Shown here one piece after another: positions 8,434-17,326 of a stretch of DNA of 64,000 bases (positions are counted from its first letter, which is position 1; every line of letters begins with the position of its first letter). The stretch lies in contig NZ_AWXC01000041.1 in assembly GCF_000479005.1 (NCBI RefSeq), positions 62,001 to 126,000 on the forward strand, in the 5' to 3' direction. The notes under the pieces were generated by a model that did not search any database, was not told where the DNA came from, and saw only the letters and a program-made list of their open reading frames with translations. The stretch comes from Prevotella sp. BV3P1. GTDB lineage: Bacteria; Bacteroidota; Bacteroidia; Bacteroidales; Bacteroidaceae. The position numbers and the translations under genes are program-made.

Positions 8434-8601
8434 AATTACAGGACAAAGGAAACGGATGTCCTTACCAAGGGTGACAAGGTATACATGGTAAAAAGTTCAT
8501 TCTTCAATGACAAGACCGTGTTGGTTTGTGAGCCGCGTGGGCAGGTAAATAGCCGCTTTTGGTCTACAATACAACGGTGTGCGATAAATCTCTGGGTATA
8601 A
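8434..8601 (+). pseudogene. Remnant of an unidentified coding sequence
   Basis: A 55-codon open stretch without a start, bounded by TAA at 8431 and 8599. Its translation has protein-like composition (TKGDKVYMVKSSFFNDKTVL, then VCEPRGQVNSRFW), unlike the AT-rich non-coding sequence around it. It resembles the inside of a beta-rich domain. The parent family is not recognised; a chance frame cannot be excluded. Confidence 0.3.
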
Positions 8602-8650
8602 GATTGATATACATCAAGAAATGTACATTTTTAAAGTAAAACATCCTTAG

Positions 8651-8685
8651 TTGCTTGCAACATCATGAGATAACCCATATCTTTG
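8651..8685 (+). promoter_or_regulatory. Promoter of small RNA
   Basis: TTGC at 8655-8658 and TATCTTTG at 8678-8685 with a 19-base spacer, a good match to the Bacteroidetes -33/-7 promoter. It predicts transcription starting near 8690-8692. Confidence 0.6.
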
Positions 8686-8690
8686 CATCG

Positions 8691-8754
8691 TGTTTTTCAT
8701 GGTATTAGATTTAAGGTTAACAAAGATTGGACTACAGCGGTAGTCCTTTTTTTT
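8691..8754 (+). ncRNA. Probable small non-coding RNA, about 62 nt
   Basis: A short unit starts just after a well-formed -7 box and ends in a strong intrinsic terminator (GGACTAC, loop AGCG, GTAGTCC at 8729-8746, then eight T). Between them is TATTAGATTTAAGGTTAAC and related AT-rich sequence; I have the impression of a string like this recurring between genes in Bacteroidales, but cannot verify it. No start codon with a useful frame is present. Function unknown. It might instead be a leader with an attenuator, although the next gene starts 375 bp later with its own promoter. Confidence 0.55.
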
Positions 8755-8975
8755 ATTTATATCAATCGGTTTATATTGCTCATCAGGTCAGAGATTGTTG
8801 GCTTAACCTTATATTGAGGGGTGGACGGTCAGATGTCTTGTGTTTCTGTCTTTCCAACGTGTAATCCAAGATGATTTGTTTTTATCTATAACCAGCATTT
8901 GTTGAGCTCGTTAGGGTTTTTATTTCATTTTTCAATCTTGATGGGAGGATTTTTAACTAAAAAATAGACTAAAAA

Positions 8976-9006
8976 CTTGCGTATTGATAAAAATACATTA
9001 AATTTG
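8976..9006 (+). promoter_or_regulatory. Promoter of YitT-like gene
   Basis: CTTG at 8976-8979 and TAAATTTG at 8999-9006, spacer 19. It predicts a leader of about 115 bases before the ATG at 9129, unusually long for this window. The leader contains a purine-rich stretch (about 9050-9085) and a four-codon ATG frame at 9084-9098; neither is evidence of a known riboswitch. Confidence 0.55.
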
Positions 9007-9128
9007 CGAAGTTTTAATAATTGTTGCCGCTTATAATTCAAAAGAGGTGGCAGCAGAGAAACACGGAATGGAGTGGGGGCACCATGAGTTCTCGATAGTT
9101 AACCTGACAACCTTTAAATTTAAACATT

Positions 9129-10103
9129 ATGAATAACAAGCAGGAAAACGAAATGACTTTCGCTGAGAAGTTACAAAATGCACCGAATCGAATCAAGCGG
9201 ATTGTCTGTACTCGTCAATTCTGGGTTGAATTAGTCATCATGACGGTGGGTATGTTTGTGGCAGCCATTGGTGTGTACTTTTTCTTGATTCCCAGTAAGC
9301 TCATTATAGGCTCTATTACGGGTTTATCCTTGGTACTCGCCAAGTTGCTGCCTTTTGTGTCTGTGGGTACGATGATATTTATTATTAATGCGATACTGCT
9401 TGTGCTTTCGTTTTTGCTCATCGGTAATGAGTTTGGTGCCAAGACCGTGTACACGGCGTTGATATTAGGACCCATGATTGACTTCATCGGTTCTTTCGTT
9501 CCTATACATGAATCTCTCTTCACCACCTACGTTGCTGGACAAGCCGTTGCTAATCCTTGGTTTGACCTTCTCTGCTTCGTTCTCATCCTGAGTGCGTCAC
9601 AAAGTATCTTGTTCAGTATCAACGCTTCTACAGGTGGGTTGGATATTCTTGCAAAGATTTTCAACAAGTATCTACATATCAAGCTTGGTACTGCCGTGAT
9701 GGTTGCAGGTGGTGCTATCTGTTGTACCGCTTTTGCTATTAATCCTGTTAATTTAGTAATCATTGGTTTAATTGGCACATGGCTCAATGGGTTGATTCTG
9801 AATCATTTTATGTCGGACATCAATTCTAAGACTCGTGTGTATATCATCTCCAAGGACTACCAGAAAATAGTGGATTTTGTCATTCATACCATTCGTCGTG
9901 GTGTGACTCTGCACGAGGTGATTGGCGGCTACTCGAATGAGAAGCAAATACAGTTGGAGATTGTGTTGACAAAAGAAGAATTTTCCACGTTGATTGATTT
10001 CATGAGTAAGGAAAGACTTAAAACATTTATTACTTCTGATACCGTGAGTGAAGTATATGGTCTGTGGAATAAGAAAGGACTGTTGCGTACGGGTAATTAT
10101 TGA
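9129..10103 (+). CDS. YitT family membrane protein (DUF161 + DUF2179)
   Basis: 324 residues. After a charged N-terminus of about 38 residues come five or six hydrophobic segments (about 38-60, 68-88, 94-112, 128-150, 165-183, 195-212) containing NASTGGLDILAKI, typical of the YitT/DUF161 family. A soluble C-terminal DUF2179 domain follows (about 225-318, VYIISKDYQKIVDFVIHTI). It is an inner-membrane protein; the family has no proven function, though transport or membrane stress roles have been proposed. It is a monocistronic unit or co-transcribed with the porin 71 bp downstream. Confidence 0.88.
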   Translation: MNNKQENEMTFAEKLQNAPNRIKRIVCTRQFWVELVIMTVGMFVAAIGVYFFLIPSKLIIGSITGLSLVLAKLLPFVSVGTMIFIINAILLVLSFLLIGNEFGAKTVYTALILGPMIDFIGSFVPIHESLFTTYVAGQAVANPWFDLLCFVLILSASQSILFSINASTGGLDILAKIFNKYLHIKLGTAVMVAGGAICCTAFAINPVNLVIIGLIGTWLNGLILNHFMSDINSKTRVYIISKDYQKIVDFVIHTIRRGVTLHEVIGGYSNEKQIQLEIVLTKEEFSTLIDFMSKERLKTFITSDTVSEVYGLWNKKGLLRTGNY

Positions 10104-10174
10104 CACAGTCATGTCTTTGTTGAAAAGAAGCATGATAGTTGCACGGAAATTATGAAGTATAATTGAAATCTACT

Positions 10175-11272
10175 ATGAAATTAAAGATATATCTGCTTTT
10201 ATTGACCTTCTATGGTATGGGACTTTATGCGCAAGAGTCCCGGCATGTAAATCTGTCTGTTGAAGCACGAGCCGACTACCAACGCGGATCGATTGATGGT
10301 GTGAAAAACAATGATAAAACAGGTTTTAAGGGAAATATTTTCAACATTCTCATCAATGGTAACATCTCCCCGAAGTTTTCTTTTAAGTATCGGCAACGGC
10401 TGAATGGCATTAACAGGGATTATACGTTCTTTGATGCTACCGACTGGCTCTTCCTTACTTATCACGCAAACCAAAATTGGACACTCTCTGGTGGTAAGTG
10501 GGCGGTGCTATGTGGACCGTGGGAGTTTGATCCAGCTCCTATCGATTGTTTTCAACTCTTTGAATTCTGTTACAACTTTCCCTGCTATGCGTGGGGAGTG
10601 TGGCTGGGTTATCAAACCACAAACCAAAAAGACCAATTCTTCTTGCAAATGGTGGAAAGCCCGTTCCAAAAGGTGTATAAACAAAATAGTGGCATATCTT
10701 CAGAGATGTATGCCTACAACCTGATATGGTATGGAAGCCATGGTATCTTGCACACCGATTGGTCGGTCAACTTCATGGAGTATGCGCCCGGGAAATTTAT
10801 CAACTACCTTTCTTTTGGTAACCGTTTCGATGTGGCTGACAATCTGCAAATAGACGTGGATTACATGAACCGTGCCACCACAGGACAGACTTTCTTTTTC
10901 AAGGATTGCTCCATGACTGCTCGTGTTGATTACCAGCCTACGCCACAGGTTAACCTTTGGGCAAAGGCGAGTTACGACGTGAATCATGCAGGCGTAGACA
11001 CCAATCCCAAGGCATCAGCTCCCTTGGATGAATCCAATCAAAAGACAGTCGAGCAAGCCCAGCCTCGCGCTGATCTGGCTTTATATGAAGGAACCGAAAT
11101 CACACGCGTTGGTGCAGGATTAGAATACTATCCACTAAAAAATAAGAAAGTGCGTCTACATGCCAACTATAGTTATTGCTTTGGTAAGAATACCAATCCT
11201 GCCGGCTACCTGCAAGACAAACATTCCATACTTGACCTTGGTATTACTTGGCGAGTGGATGTCATCAAGTAA
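10175..11272 (+). CDS. Outer-membrane porin, phosphate-selective (O/P) type
   Basis: 365 residues from the ATG at 10175; the longer frame starts with TTG and breaks up the signal peptide. Signal peptide MKLKIYLLLLTFYGMGLYAQ. The rest is a run of amphipathic strands rich in aromatic residues (FSFKYRQRLNGINRDYTFFD, WTLSGGKWAVLCGPWEFDP) and ends HSILDLGITWRVDVIK, a typical barrel end. The pattern resembles the Bacteroidetes branch of the OprO/OprP porins. Substrate not visible. No terminator is obvious after it; a separate promoter for the next operon follows. Confidence 0.7.
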   Translation: MKLKIYLLLLTFYGMGLYAQESRHVNLSVEARADYQRGSIDGVKNNDKTGFKGNIFNILINGNISPKFSFKYRQRLNGINRDYTFFDATDWLFLTYHANQNWTLSGGKWAVLCGPWEFDPAPIDCFQLFEFCYNFPCYAWGVWLGYQTTNQKDQFFLQMVESPFQKVYKQNSGISSEMYAYNLIWYGSHGILHTDWSVNFMEYAPGKFINYLSFGNRFDVADNLQIDVDYMNRATTGQTFFFKDCSMTARVDYQPTPQVNLWAKASYDVNHAGVDTNPKASAPLDESNQKTVEQAQPRADLALYEGTEITRVGAGLEYYPLKNKKVRLHANYSYCFGKNTNPAGYLQDKHSILDLGITWRVDVIK

Positions 11273-11325
11273 CTGTAGGTTTATCTCATGAAAATATAAG
11301 AAAAGATTTCTTTATGGTTAATAAT

Positions 11326-11357
11326 CTTGGCATTATGGAAGAAAAAGTTTAATTTTG
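11326..11357 (+). promoter_or_regulatory. Promoter of protease-SusCD operon
   Basis: CTTG at 11326-11329 and TAATTTTG at 11350-11357, spacer 20. The leader before the ATG at 11458 would be about 95 bases. Confidence 0.5.
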
Positions 11358-11457
11358 CAAACAGAAAGTATGAGATAAATCGAAAAGCTGTAAATAGGCC
11401 TTTTGCGAATAGGATAGCAGTTCCTCGATTCATTTTTGTTTAATAATTATCAAGTTA

Positions 11458-14055
11458 ATGCTTAAAAATTGTTTTCGTCATAAAGGTAAATCATTATTTT
11501 TCATCATCTGTGCAGGTTTCATGTTATCAACCACGCCCGTGGAAATGCGTGCAGCCTTTCATATTTGGCCATTCTCTAAAAAGAAGAAACCGGTAGAGAA
11601 ACCCATTTCTACCTATAAACGTCTCACGGGTCGCGATTCGGTTGAGATGAAGGGTGTGTTTAATGTCATCAAGAAAGGTGATACCATTTATTACGAGATT
11701 CCTACCAAACTGATGGGACGCGAGTTCCTGGTGGTGAACCGATTGCAGCAGGTTCCCTCTGAATTGAACGAGTCGGGGGTGAACAAAGGCATCAACTATG
11801 AAAATCAGACCGTGCGGTTTGAATGGAACAAACGGCAAAAGCGGCTCATTGTTCGCCAACAACGCGTCACGCCCGAAGTGCCTGTGTATGCAGCTATGGC
11901 ACGGTCGGTGAAGGACAATTACATCGACCCCATCATCGCCAGCTTGAAGATTGAGGCTGTACCAAGCGACTCTTCCACGCTTATCGTGAAGGTGAACGAC
12001 CTGTACAACGGCAAGGAGAACTGCTTGAACGACGTGTTCAACAACATCAATCTGGGCACCAGCCCCACCACAGACTTGTCGCGCATACTCGATGTCAAGG
12101 CTTTTAAGAACAATGTGACAGCCACATCAGAGTTAACAACCACGGTTCACGAGGGCAACAGCAAGGTAAACGTCACGGTAGTGGTAAGTTCTTCGCTCTC
12201 TCTCTTGCCCCAATATCCCATGCAAGGGCGTGAGGAAGATGCCCGTGTGGGCTTCTTTACCACGTCAAACCTTCGTTACGACGATTATCAGCACAAAGTA
12301 GAGCATAAGCACTATGTGACGCGTTGGCGGCTTGTTCCTTCCGATACCGCCGCCTATATGCGCGGCGAACTGGTAGAACCAGTTCAACCTATTGTGTTTT
12401 ATATCGACCAGGCAGTACCCAAACACTTGCGCCCTTATATAAAGAAAGGTATGACCGACTGGAACAAAGCTTTCGAACGGGCCGGCTTCAAGGATGCGGT
12501 GCAGGTGTTCGACTATACAGATAGTTTGGCTCAGGTGGGCGACGACATGGGCTATTCGGTGCTGACTTATGACGCATCAACCAAGGCCAACGCCATGGGG
12601 CCATCGGTTATCGACCCCAGGACAGGTGAGATTTTAGAGGCAGACATCATCTGGTGGCACAACGTGCAGTCGCTCATCAGCGAATGGATTATGGTGCAAA
12701 CGGGTGCGCAGAACCCCGAAGCACGCTCCTTGCGACTGCCTGAAGCGCTCATTGGCGACGCGGTGCGCTTCGTAGCGTGCCACGAGGTGGGCCACTCTTT
12801 GGGTCTTCGTCATAACATGATTGCGTCTAACGCTTATCCTACCGATTCCCTTCGGTCGGCAAGTTTTACCGCGCGAATGGGTGGAACGTCGGCATCCATC
12901 ATGGACTATGCTCGCTTTAACTATGTAGCCCAGCCGGGTGATGGGGTGAAAGTGATGTCACCCAATATCGGTCCTTACGACCTCATGGCCATCGAGTGGG
13001 CCTATCGCTGGTATCCAAAGGGAACCAATGAGAAGAAAAAGCTGGACGATTTTTTGAAAAGACATACGGGCAAGTTGTACAAATATATGGAGGCGCAGTC
13101 GCAACGAACAGCCATCGACCCTCGTGCATTGAGCGAAGATTTGGGTGATGATGCTGTGAAATCGGCTCGGTATGGCATTGCCAACCTCAAGCGCATCATG
13201 CCTAACATCGTCAAGTGGACTACTACTGGCGAACCGGGGCAGGACTATGATGAGGCTTCCAACCTTTATTCGGCGGTGATTTACCAGTGGAGTCTGTACC
13301 TGTATCATGTCATGGCCAATGTGGGAGGTATGTATTTGGAGAACCTCACGGTTGGTGACGGACAGACATCGTTCCACTTTGTCGAGAAAAACAAGCAGCG
13401 TGAGGCTCTGCAGTTCTTGCTGGATGAGGTGCTGACCCATCCCAAATGGCTGTTTGACACCCCGCTTTCCAAGCTTACTTACATACAGCGTAAGACGCCA
13501 TTAGGTGTTGAAGAGCAGCAACCCAACTACATGTTGAAAAATCAACAGAACTATATTCTGTGGGATTTGCTGAACAATGAGCGCATCATCCGCATGTATG
13601 AAAACGAATATGAAAATGGTAAGGCGGCCTTCACCGCAGCCACTTTCATGGATATGTTGCATCGCCACATCTTCAAGTCTACGCTTTCGGGAAAGTCACC
13701 CGACTTGTTGGAGCGCAATCTTCAGAAGAGTTTTATTGACGCTTTGATTACTGCGGCTGCTGAAAATGAAGGGGTGAAGATTAACAAAAAACTGTATGAA
13801 GACGACATGTTCGCAGATGCTCAGTGGTATTTGGCCTGCGAGCGTGACAATTATTTGAGCAGTAAGTCAAGAAATATCTTGCTTACCAATGGACAGGTGA
13901 GCCGCAACAGTGATGCCTTGAGCCTAAAGCGTGGCGAGATGATTCGTGTGATGAAGCTGTTGAAGACGCGTTTGAGTGGTGCCAACTTGGCGGCACGCCT
14001 CCATTACGAGGACATGATTTTGCGCATACAGACAGCCTTGGGCTTGACAAAATAA
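11458..14055 (+). CDS. Zinc-dependent metalloprotease (DUF5117/DUF4953 type)
   Basis: 865 residues with an N-terminal signal region (FFIICAGFMLSTTPVEMRAA). A DUF5118-like segment follows (about 50-100), a DUF5117-like beta-rich region (about 100-310), and a DUF4953 metalloprotease domain with HEVGHSLGLRHN at 442-453: two zinc His, the catalytic Glu, and a third His in the metzincin-like HExxHxxGxxH pattern. SIMDYARFNYVAQPGDG about 40 residues later fits a Met-turn. It is a periplasmic or surface peptidase. The SusC gene begins 20 bp downstream, so degradation and uptake of peptides are probably coupled. First gene of a four-gene operon. Confidence 0.88.
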   Translation: MLKNCFRHKGKSLFFIICAGFMLSTTPVEMRAAFHIWPFSKKKKPVEKPISTYKRLTGRDSVEMKGVFNVIKKGDTIYYEIPTKLMGREFLVVNRLQQVPSELNESGVNKGINYENQTVRFEWNKRQKRLIVRQQRVTPEVPVYAAMARSVKDNYIDPIIASLKIEAVPSDSSTLIVKVNDLYNGKENCLNDVFNNINLGTSPTTDLSRILDVKAFKNNVTATSELTTTVHEGNSKVNVTVVVSSSLSLLPQYPMQGREEDARVGFFTTSNLRYDDYQHKVEHKHYVTRWRLVPSDTAAYMRGELVEPVQPIVFYIDQAVPKHLRPYIKKGMTDWNKAFERAGFKDAVQVFDYTDSLAQVGDDMGYSVLTYDASTKANAMGPSVIDPRTGEILEADIIWWHNVQSLISEWIMVQTGAQNPEARSLRLPEALIGDAVRFVACHEVGHSLGLRHNMIASNAYPTDSLRSASFTARMGGTSASIMDYARFNYVAQPGDGVKVMSPNIGPYDLMAIEWAYRWYPKGTNEKKKLDDFLKRHTGKLYKYMEAQSQRTAIDPRALSEDLGDDAVKSARYGIANLKRIMPNIVKWTTTGEPGQDYDEASNLYSAVIYQWSLYLYHVMANVGGMYLENLTVGDGQTSFHFVEKNKQREALQFLLDEVLTHPKWLFDTPLSKLTYIQRKTPLGVEEQQPNYMLKNQQNYILWDLLNNERIIRMYENEYENGKAAFTAATFMDMLHRHIFKSTLSGKSPDLLERNLQKSFIDALITAAAENEGVKINKKLYEDDMFADAQWYLACERDNYLSSKSRNILLTNGQVSRNSDALSLKRGEMIRVMKLLKTRLSGANLAARLHYEDMILRIQTALGLTK

Positions 14056-14074
14056 GAATAATAAAACTATCAAG

Positions 14075-17000
14075 ATGAAGAAAATCTATACAATACTCCT
14101 TCTTATGCTATGCGCCTTGCAAGGCTTTGCACAAGAAAGAATTATCACCGGAACCGTGACGGACGGTGATATCAAGGACGAACCGCTTATTGGAGCCACC
14201 ATCGGCAAGGGTAGTGGCAAGGTGAGTAGCGGTACTATTACCGACTATGAAGGTAAGTTTAAGTTGCCTGTTGATAAGTCAACAAAGGAGATAACCGTTA
14301 GTTATATTGGCTACACCACGCAAACCATTAAGTTAAAGGCGGGTGTTAACCATTATGAAATCGTGTTGATGCCCGACGCACATTCTATCAACGAAGTAGT
14401 TGTGACGGGCTACCAGCGCATTGACAGGCGTAAGCTGACGGCGGCAGTCACTACCGTTGACATCTCCGACAAGGCTGTGGGAGCGGTGAAGAACATCGAC
14501 CAAGCCTTGGCGGGACAGATAGCCGGACTGTCTACGGTGAGCAGTTCGGGCGCACCGGGCGCACCAGTGAAGATTCGAATTCGTGGTACCGCCTCCATCA
14601 ATGGCACGCAAGAGCCGCTGTGGGTGTTGGATGGTATACCTTTGGAAGGTACGGATATCCCGTCTATGGAGAACCTGAACGACATCGACGACATGTATCA
14701 AACGTCCATTGCAGGTATCAATCCATCAGATATTGAAAACATCACGGTGCTGAAAGACGCTGCCGCAACGGCCATTTATGGTGCCAGAGCAGCCAATGGC
14801 GTAATCGTGATTACCACTAAAAAGGGTAAAGAAGGGCGTCCAGTGATTAACTTTTCTGCCAAATATACTTATAGTCCGAAGTTGAATATCGACCGTCTGA
14901 ATCTGTTGAATGCTGACGAAAAGGTGGATTTGGAGCTGGGATTATTGGGCTCCGGTTATACTTTCCGTGAGAACAAGGGCGAAGTAGCCAACATACTGAA
15001 AACGCTCAACGAGTCAGAAGCATATAAGAAAGGTGGTTGGAATGCGTTGTCACCATCGGCACAAACGCAGATTAACGCACTTAGAAGCATCAACACCGAC
15101 TGGAATGACATTTTGTTGCGCAGCGCGTTCAATCAAGAATACAACGCCAGTGTGGCGGGTGGTAGCGACCGTGCCAAGTACTATACCTCGGTAGGCTATT
15201 ATGATGAGCAGGGAAATGTGAAGGGGGTTGATAACAAGCGCTTTAACATGACGTTGAAAACCGACTATCGCATCAACAAAATCTTGAAGCTGGGCGCATC
15301 CGTGTATGCCAATCAGCGCAAGCAAAGTAGTTATCTCACAGACACGAACGGATTCACCAATCCTGTGTATTACTCGCGGTTGACCAACCCATATTTCCAG
15401 CCTTTCATTGATGGAAAATATAACTATGACACCAATGTGCAGGGAAAAGAGACCTCATCGCTGAATTTCAATATCTTTGAAGAACGGGAAAATACTTCGC
15501 ACGAGCGTACCGACCGATCGATGATGGCTATCTTTGACGCTGAATTGCAGTTCACCAAAGACCTGAAACTCACCTCTCAATTTGGTTTGCAGTATGACAA
15601 TTACTCATTAGAGAAGTACGCCGGAGAGAACAGTTATGCCATGAGAAAGGAAAAACTCTATACGGTTTACGATTTCAAGGATGGCAAACGGTCGTACTTA
15701 CCCGAGGGAGGAACCCATAAAACCACCAGTTATAACAGCCTGCAATGGACCTGGAAAGCTATGCTCGAATATGCGCGTAGATTCAATAAGATACACGATG
15801 TGGAGCTTTTGGCAGGCTCGGAAGTGCGACATATCGATTCGGAATCAATTTATTCAGCAGCCTATGGGTACGATGCCCGTACCCTGACCACTCATCCAGT
15901 CATCTTCCCAAGCGAGGTTTCGGCCGAGAGTTTGCCGCTTCATCGCGAGAACCAGGCAGAGAATGCGTATGTGTCATGGTTCGCAACTGGTTCGTACACG
16001 CTGCTTTATCGCTATACGTTGGGCGGAAGTGTGCGCTTCGATGGCTCGGATGTGTTCGGCGTTGCCAAGAAATATCGTTATCTGCCGTTGTACTCTGTCA
16101 GTGCGTTGTGGCGTGTGCATCAGGAGAAATTCCTGAAAAATGCCAAATGGTTGAACAATTTTGCACTGCGTGCATCGTATGGAATACAAGGTAACATCGA
16201 CAAAAACACATCGCCGTACCTCATCGGTTTGTATGACAAAACATCGATATTGCCTGGAAAGGGTGAACAAATGATTAAGGCAGAGACCGCTCCTAACCCT
16301 GACTTGCGTTGGGAAAAGACCAAGAATGTGAACCTTGGAACAGACATCGCCGTGTTGAATAACGCACTGACGTTGTCGGTAGACTATTACTATCGACGCA
16401 GTAGTGACCTCATTGGCATGCGTATGTTGCCCTTGGAAACAGGTTTTGCAGCTACCACCATCAACTGGGCAAGCATGGAAAACCGAGGATGGGAGATTGC
16501 GTTGGGCTCGCGAAACATCTACACCAAAGACTTTCATTGGACCACCAACCTGAACTTGGGCTTCAATACTAATAAGATATTGAATGAGAGTGTGGCTGAA
16601 AACTCCACCTACCCAGGGCGCGAAGGCTATCCCGTAGGTGCCATCTTCGCCTACAAAACAGCCGGATTGGATGCCGAAGGTTATCCAGTGTTCGTTGGTG
16701 CAGCAGGTGAAAAGCTCACGGCTGAGGAATTTTTTAAATTGAATAAGGCGGGAGCAAGCACGCTTTCGGCAGAAAAGCAACGCAACCTTTACACTTACAT
16801 GGGCACGACAGACCCGAAGGTATCGGGTGGATTCATCAACCATTTTGAATACAAAGATTGGCAATTGGGCGTGAACTTCATCTTTAATTTAGGCATGAAA
16901 GTTCGGGTACAGCCCACTTATTCGCCTACAAACTATGACAGAGGCTTGAACACCAATCGTGACATATTAAACCGATGGACAGCCAATCACACCAACACCA

Positions 17001-17320
17001 CGTTCCCTCGTTTGATGGTGAGTGGCTATCGTGTTCCGGAATATGTTCAATATTCGGAGTATAACACCTACAGCATGCTGGATACTTGGGTGCGAAACAA
17101 CAGCTACATGCGCCTGCAAAGCGTACGGTTGGGTTACAAATTGCCGAAAACATGGGTGAACCGCGTGGGCATTACCAATGCATCTTTATCGGTGGAAGCG
17201 CGCAACTTGTTTGTCGTGGCAAGCAACTACACCAACTATTTGGATCCTGAAACGATGGGAAATCTATTTGCTCAGCCTATTCCAAAGAGCGTAATCTTTG
17301 GCTTGAACTTGAATTTTTAA
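14075..17320 (+). CDS. SusC/RagA-type TonB-linked outer-membrane transporter
   Basis: 1081 residues. Signal peptide (YTILLLMLCALQGFA), a carboxypeptidase-like regulatory domain (about 24-105, GTVTDGDIKDEPLIGATI), a TonB-box-like INEVVVTGYQ, a plug (about 120-245) with LWVLDGIPLEG and VLKDAAATAIYGARAANGVI, and a large barrel ending KSVIFGLNLNF. This is the standard SusC build. With the SusD lipoprotein starting 7 bp later it forms a lidded uptake complex. SusCD pairs import glycans or, as for RagAB, peptides; the protease next door favours peptides here. Substrate preference is inference. Confidence 0.95.
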   Translation: MKKIYTILLLMLCALQGFAQERIITGTVTDGDIKDEPLIGATIGKGSGKVSSGTITDYEGKFKLPVDKSTKEITVSYIGYTTQTIKLKAGVNHYEIVLMPDAHSINEVVVTGYQRIDRRKLTAAVTTVDISDKAVGAVKNIDQALAGQIAGLSTVSSSGAPGAPVKIRIRGTASINGTQEPLWVLDGIPLEGTDIPSMENLNDIDDMYQTSIAGINPSDIENITVLKDAAATAIYGARAANGVIVITTKKGKEGRPVINFSAKYTYSPKLNIDRLNLLNADEKVDLELGLLGSGYTFRENKGEVANILKTLNESEAYKKGGWNALSPSAQTQINALRSINTDWNDILLRSAFNQEYNASVAGGSDRAKYYTSVGYYDEQGNVKGVDNKRFNMTLKTDYRINKILKLGASVYANQRKQSSYLTDTNGFTNPVYYSRLTNPYFQPFIDGKYNYDTNVQGKETSSLNFNIFEERENTSHERTDRSMMAIFDAELQFTKDLKLTSQFGLQYDNYSLEKYAGENSYAMRKEKLYTVYDFKDGKRSYLPEGGTHKTTSYNSLQWTWKAMLEYARRFNKIHDVELLAGSEVRHIDSESIYSAAYGYDARTLTTHPVIFPSEVSAESLPLHRENQAENAYVSWFATGSYTLLYRYTLGGSVRFDGSDVFGVAKKYRYLPLYSVSALWRVHQEKFLKNAKWLNNFALRASYGIQGNIDKNTSPYLIGLYDKTSILPGKGEQMIKAETAPNPDLRWEKTKNVNLGTDIAVLNNALTLSVDYYYRRSSDLIGMRMLPLETGFAATTINWASMENRGWEIALGSRNIYTKDFHWTTNLNLGFNTNKILNESVAENSTYPGREGYPVGAIFAYKTAGLDAEGYPVFVGAAGEKLTAEEFFKLNKAGASTLSAEKQRNLYTYMGTTDPKVSGGFINHFEYKDWQLGVNFIFNLGMKVRVQPTYSPTNYDRGLNTNRDILNRWTANHTNTTFPRLMVSGYRVPEYVQYSEYNTYSMLDTWVRNNSYMRLQSVRLGYKLPKTWVNRVGITNASLSVEARNLFVVASNYTNYLDPETMGNLFAQPIPKSVIFGLNLNF

Positions 17321-17326
17321 AATAGA

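Larger units (their letters stand above)
7888..9128. other. Gene-poor, AT-rich gap of 1.2 kb
   Basis: No credible complete gene. It holds two plus-strand terminators, a decayed 22-bp repeat array (8221-8330), a coding remnant (8434-8601), a small-RNA-like unit with its own promoter and terminator (8651-8754), and the promoter and long leader of the YitT-like gene (8976-9128). The mixture suggests an old insertion or deletion site. Confidence 0.6.

Noticed and set aside
9007..9128. Long leader of the YitT-like gene as a riboswitch
   Set aside because: Only weak short pairings are visible and no conserved riboswitch core is recognised.
15974..16864. 296-residue minus-strand frame opposite the SusC gene
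   Set aside because: Cys- and Arg-rich shadow of a confident SusC coding region.
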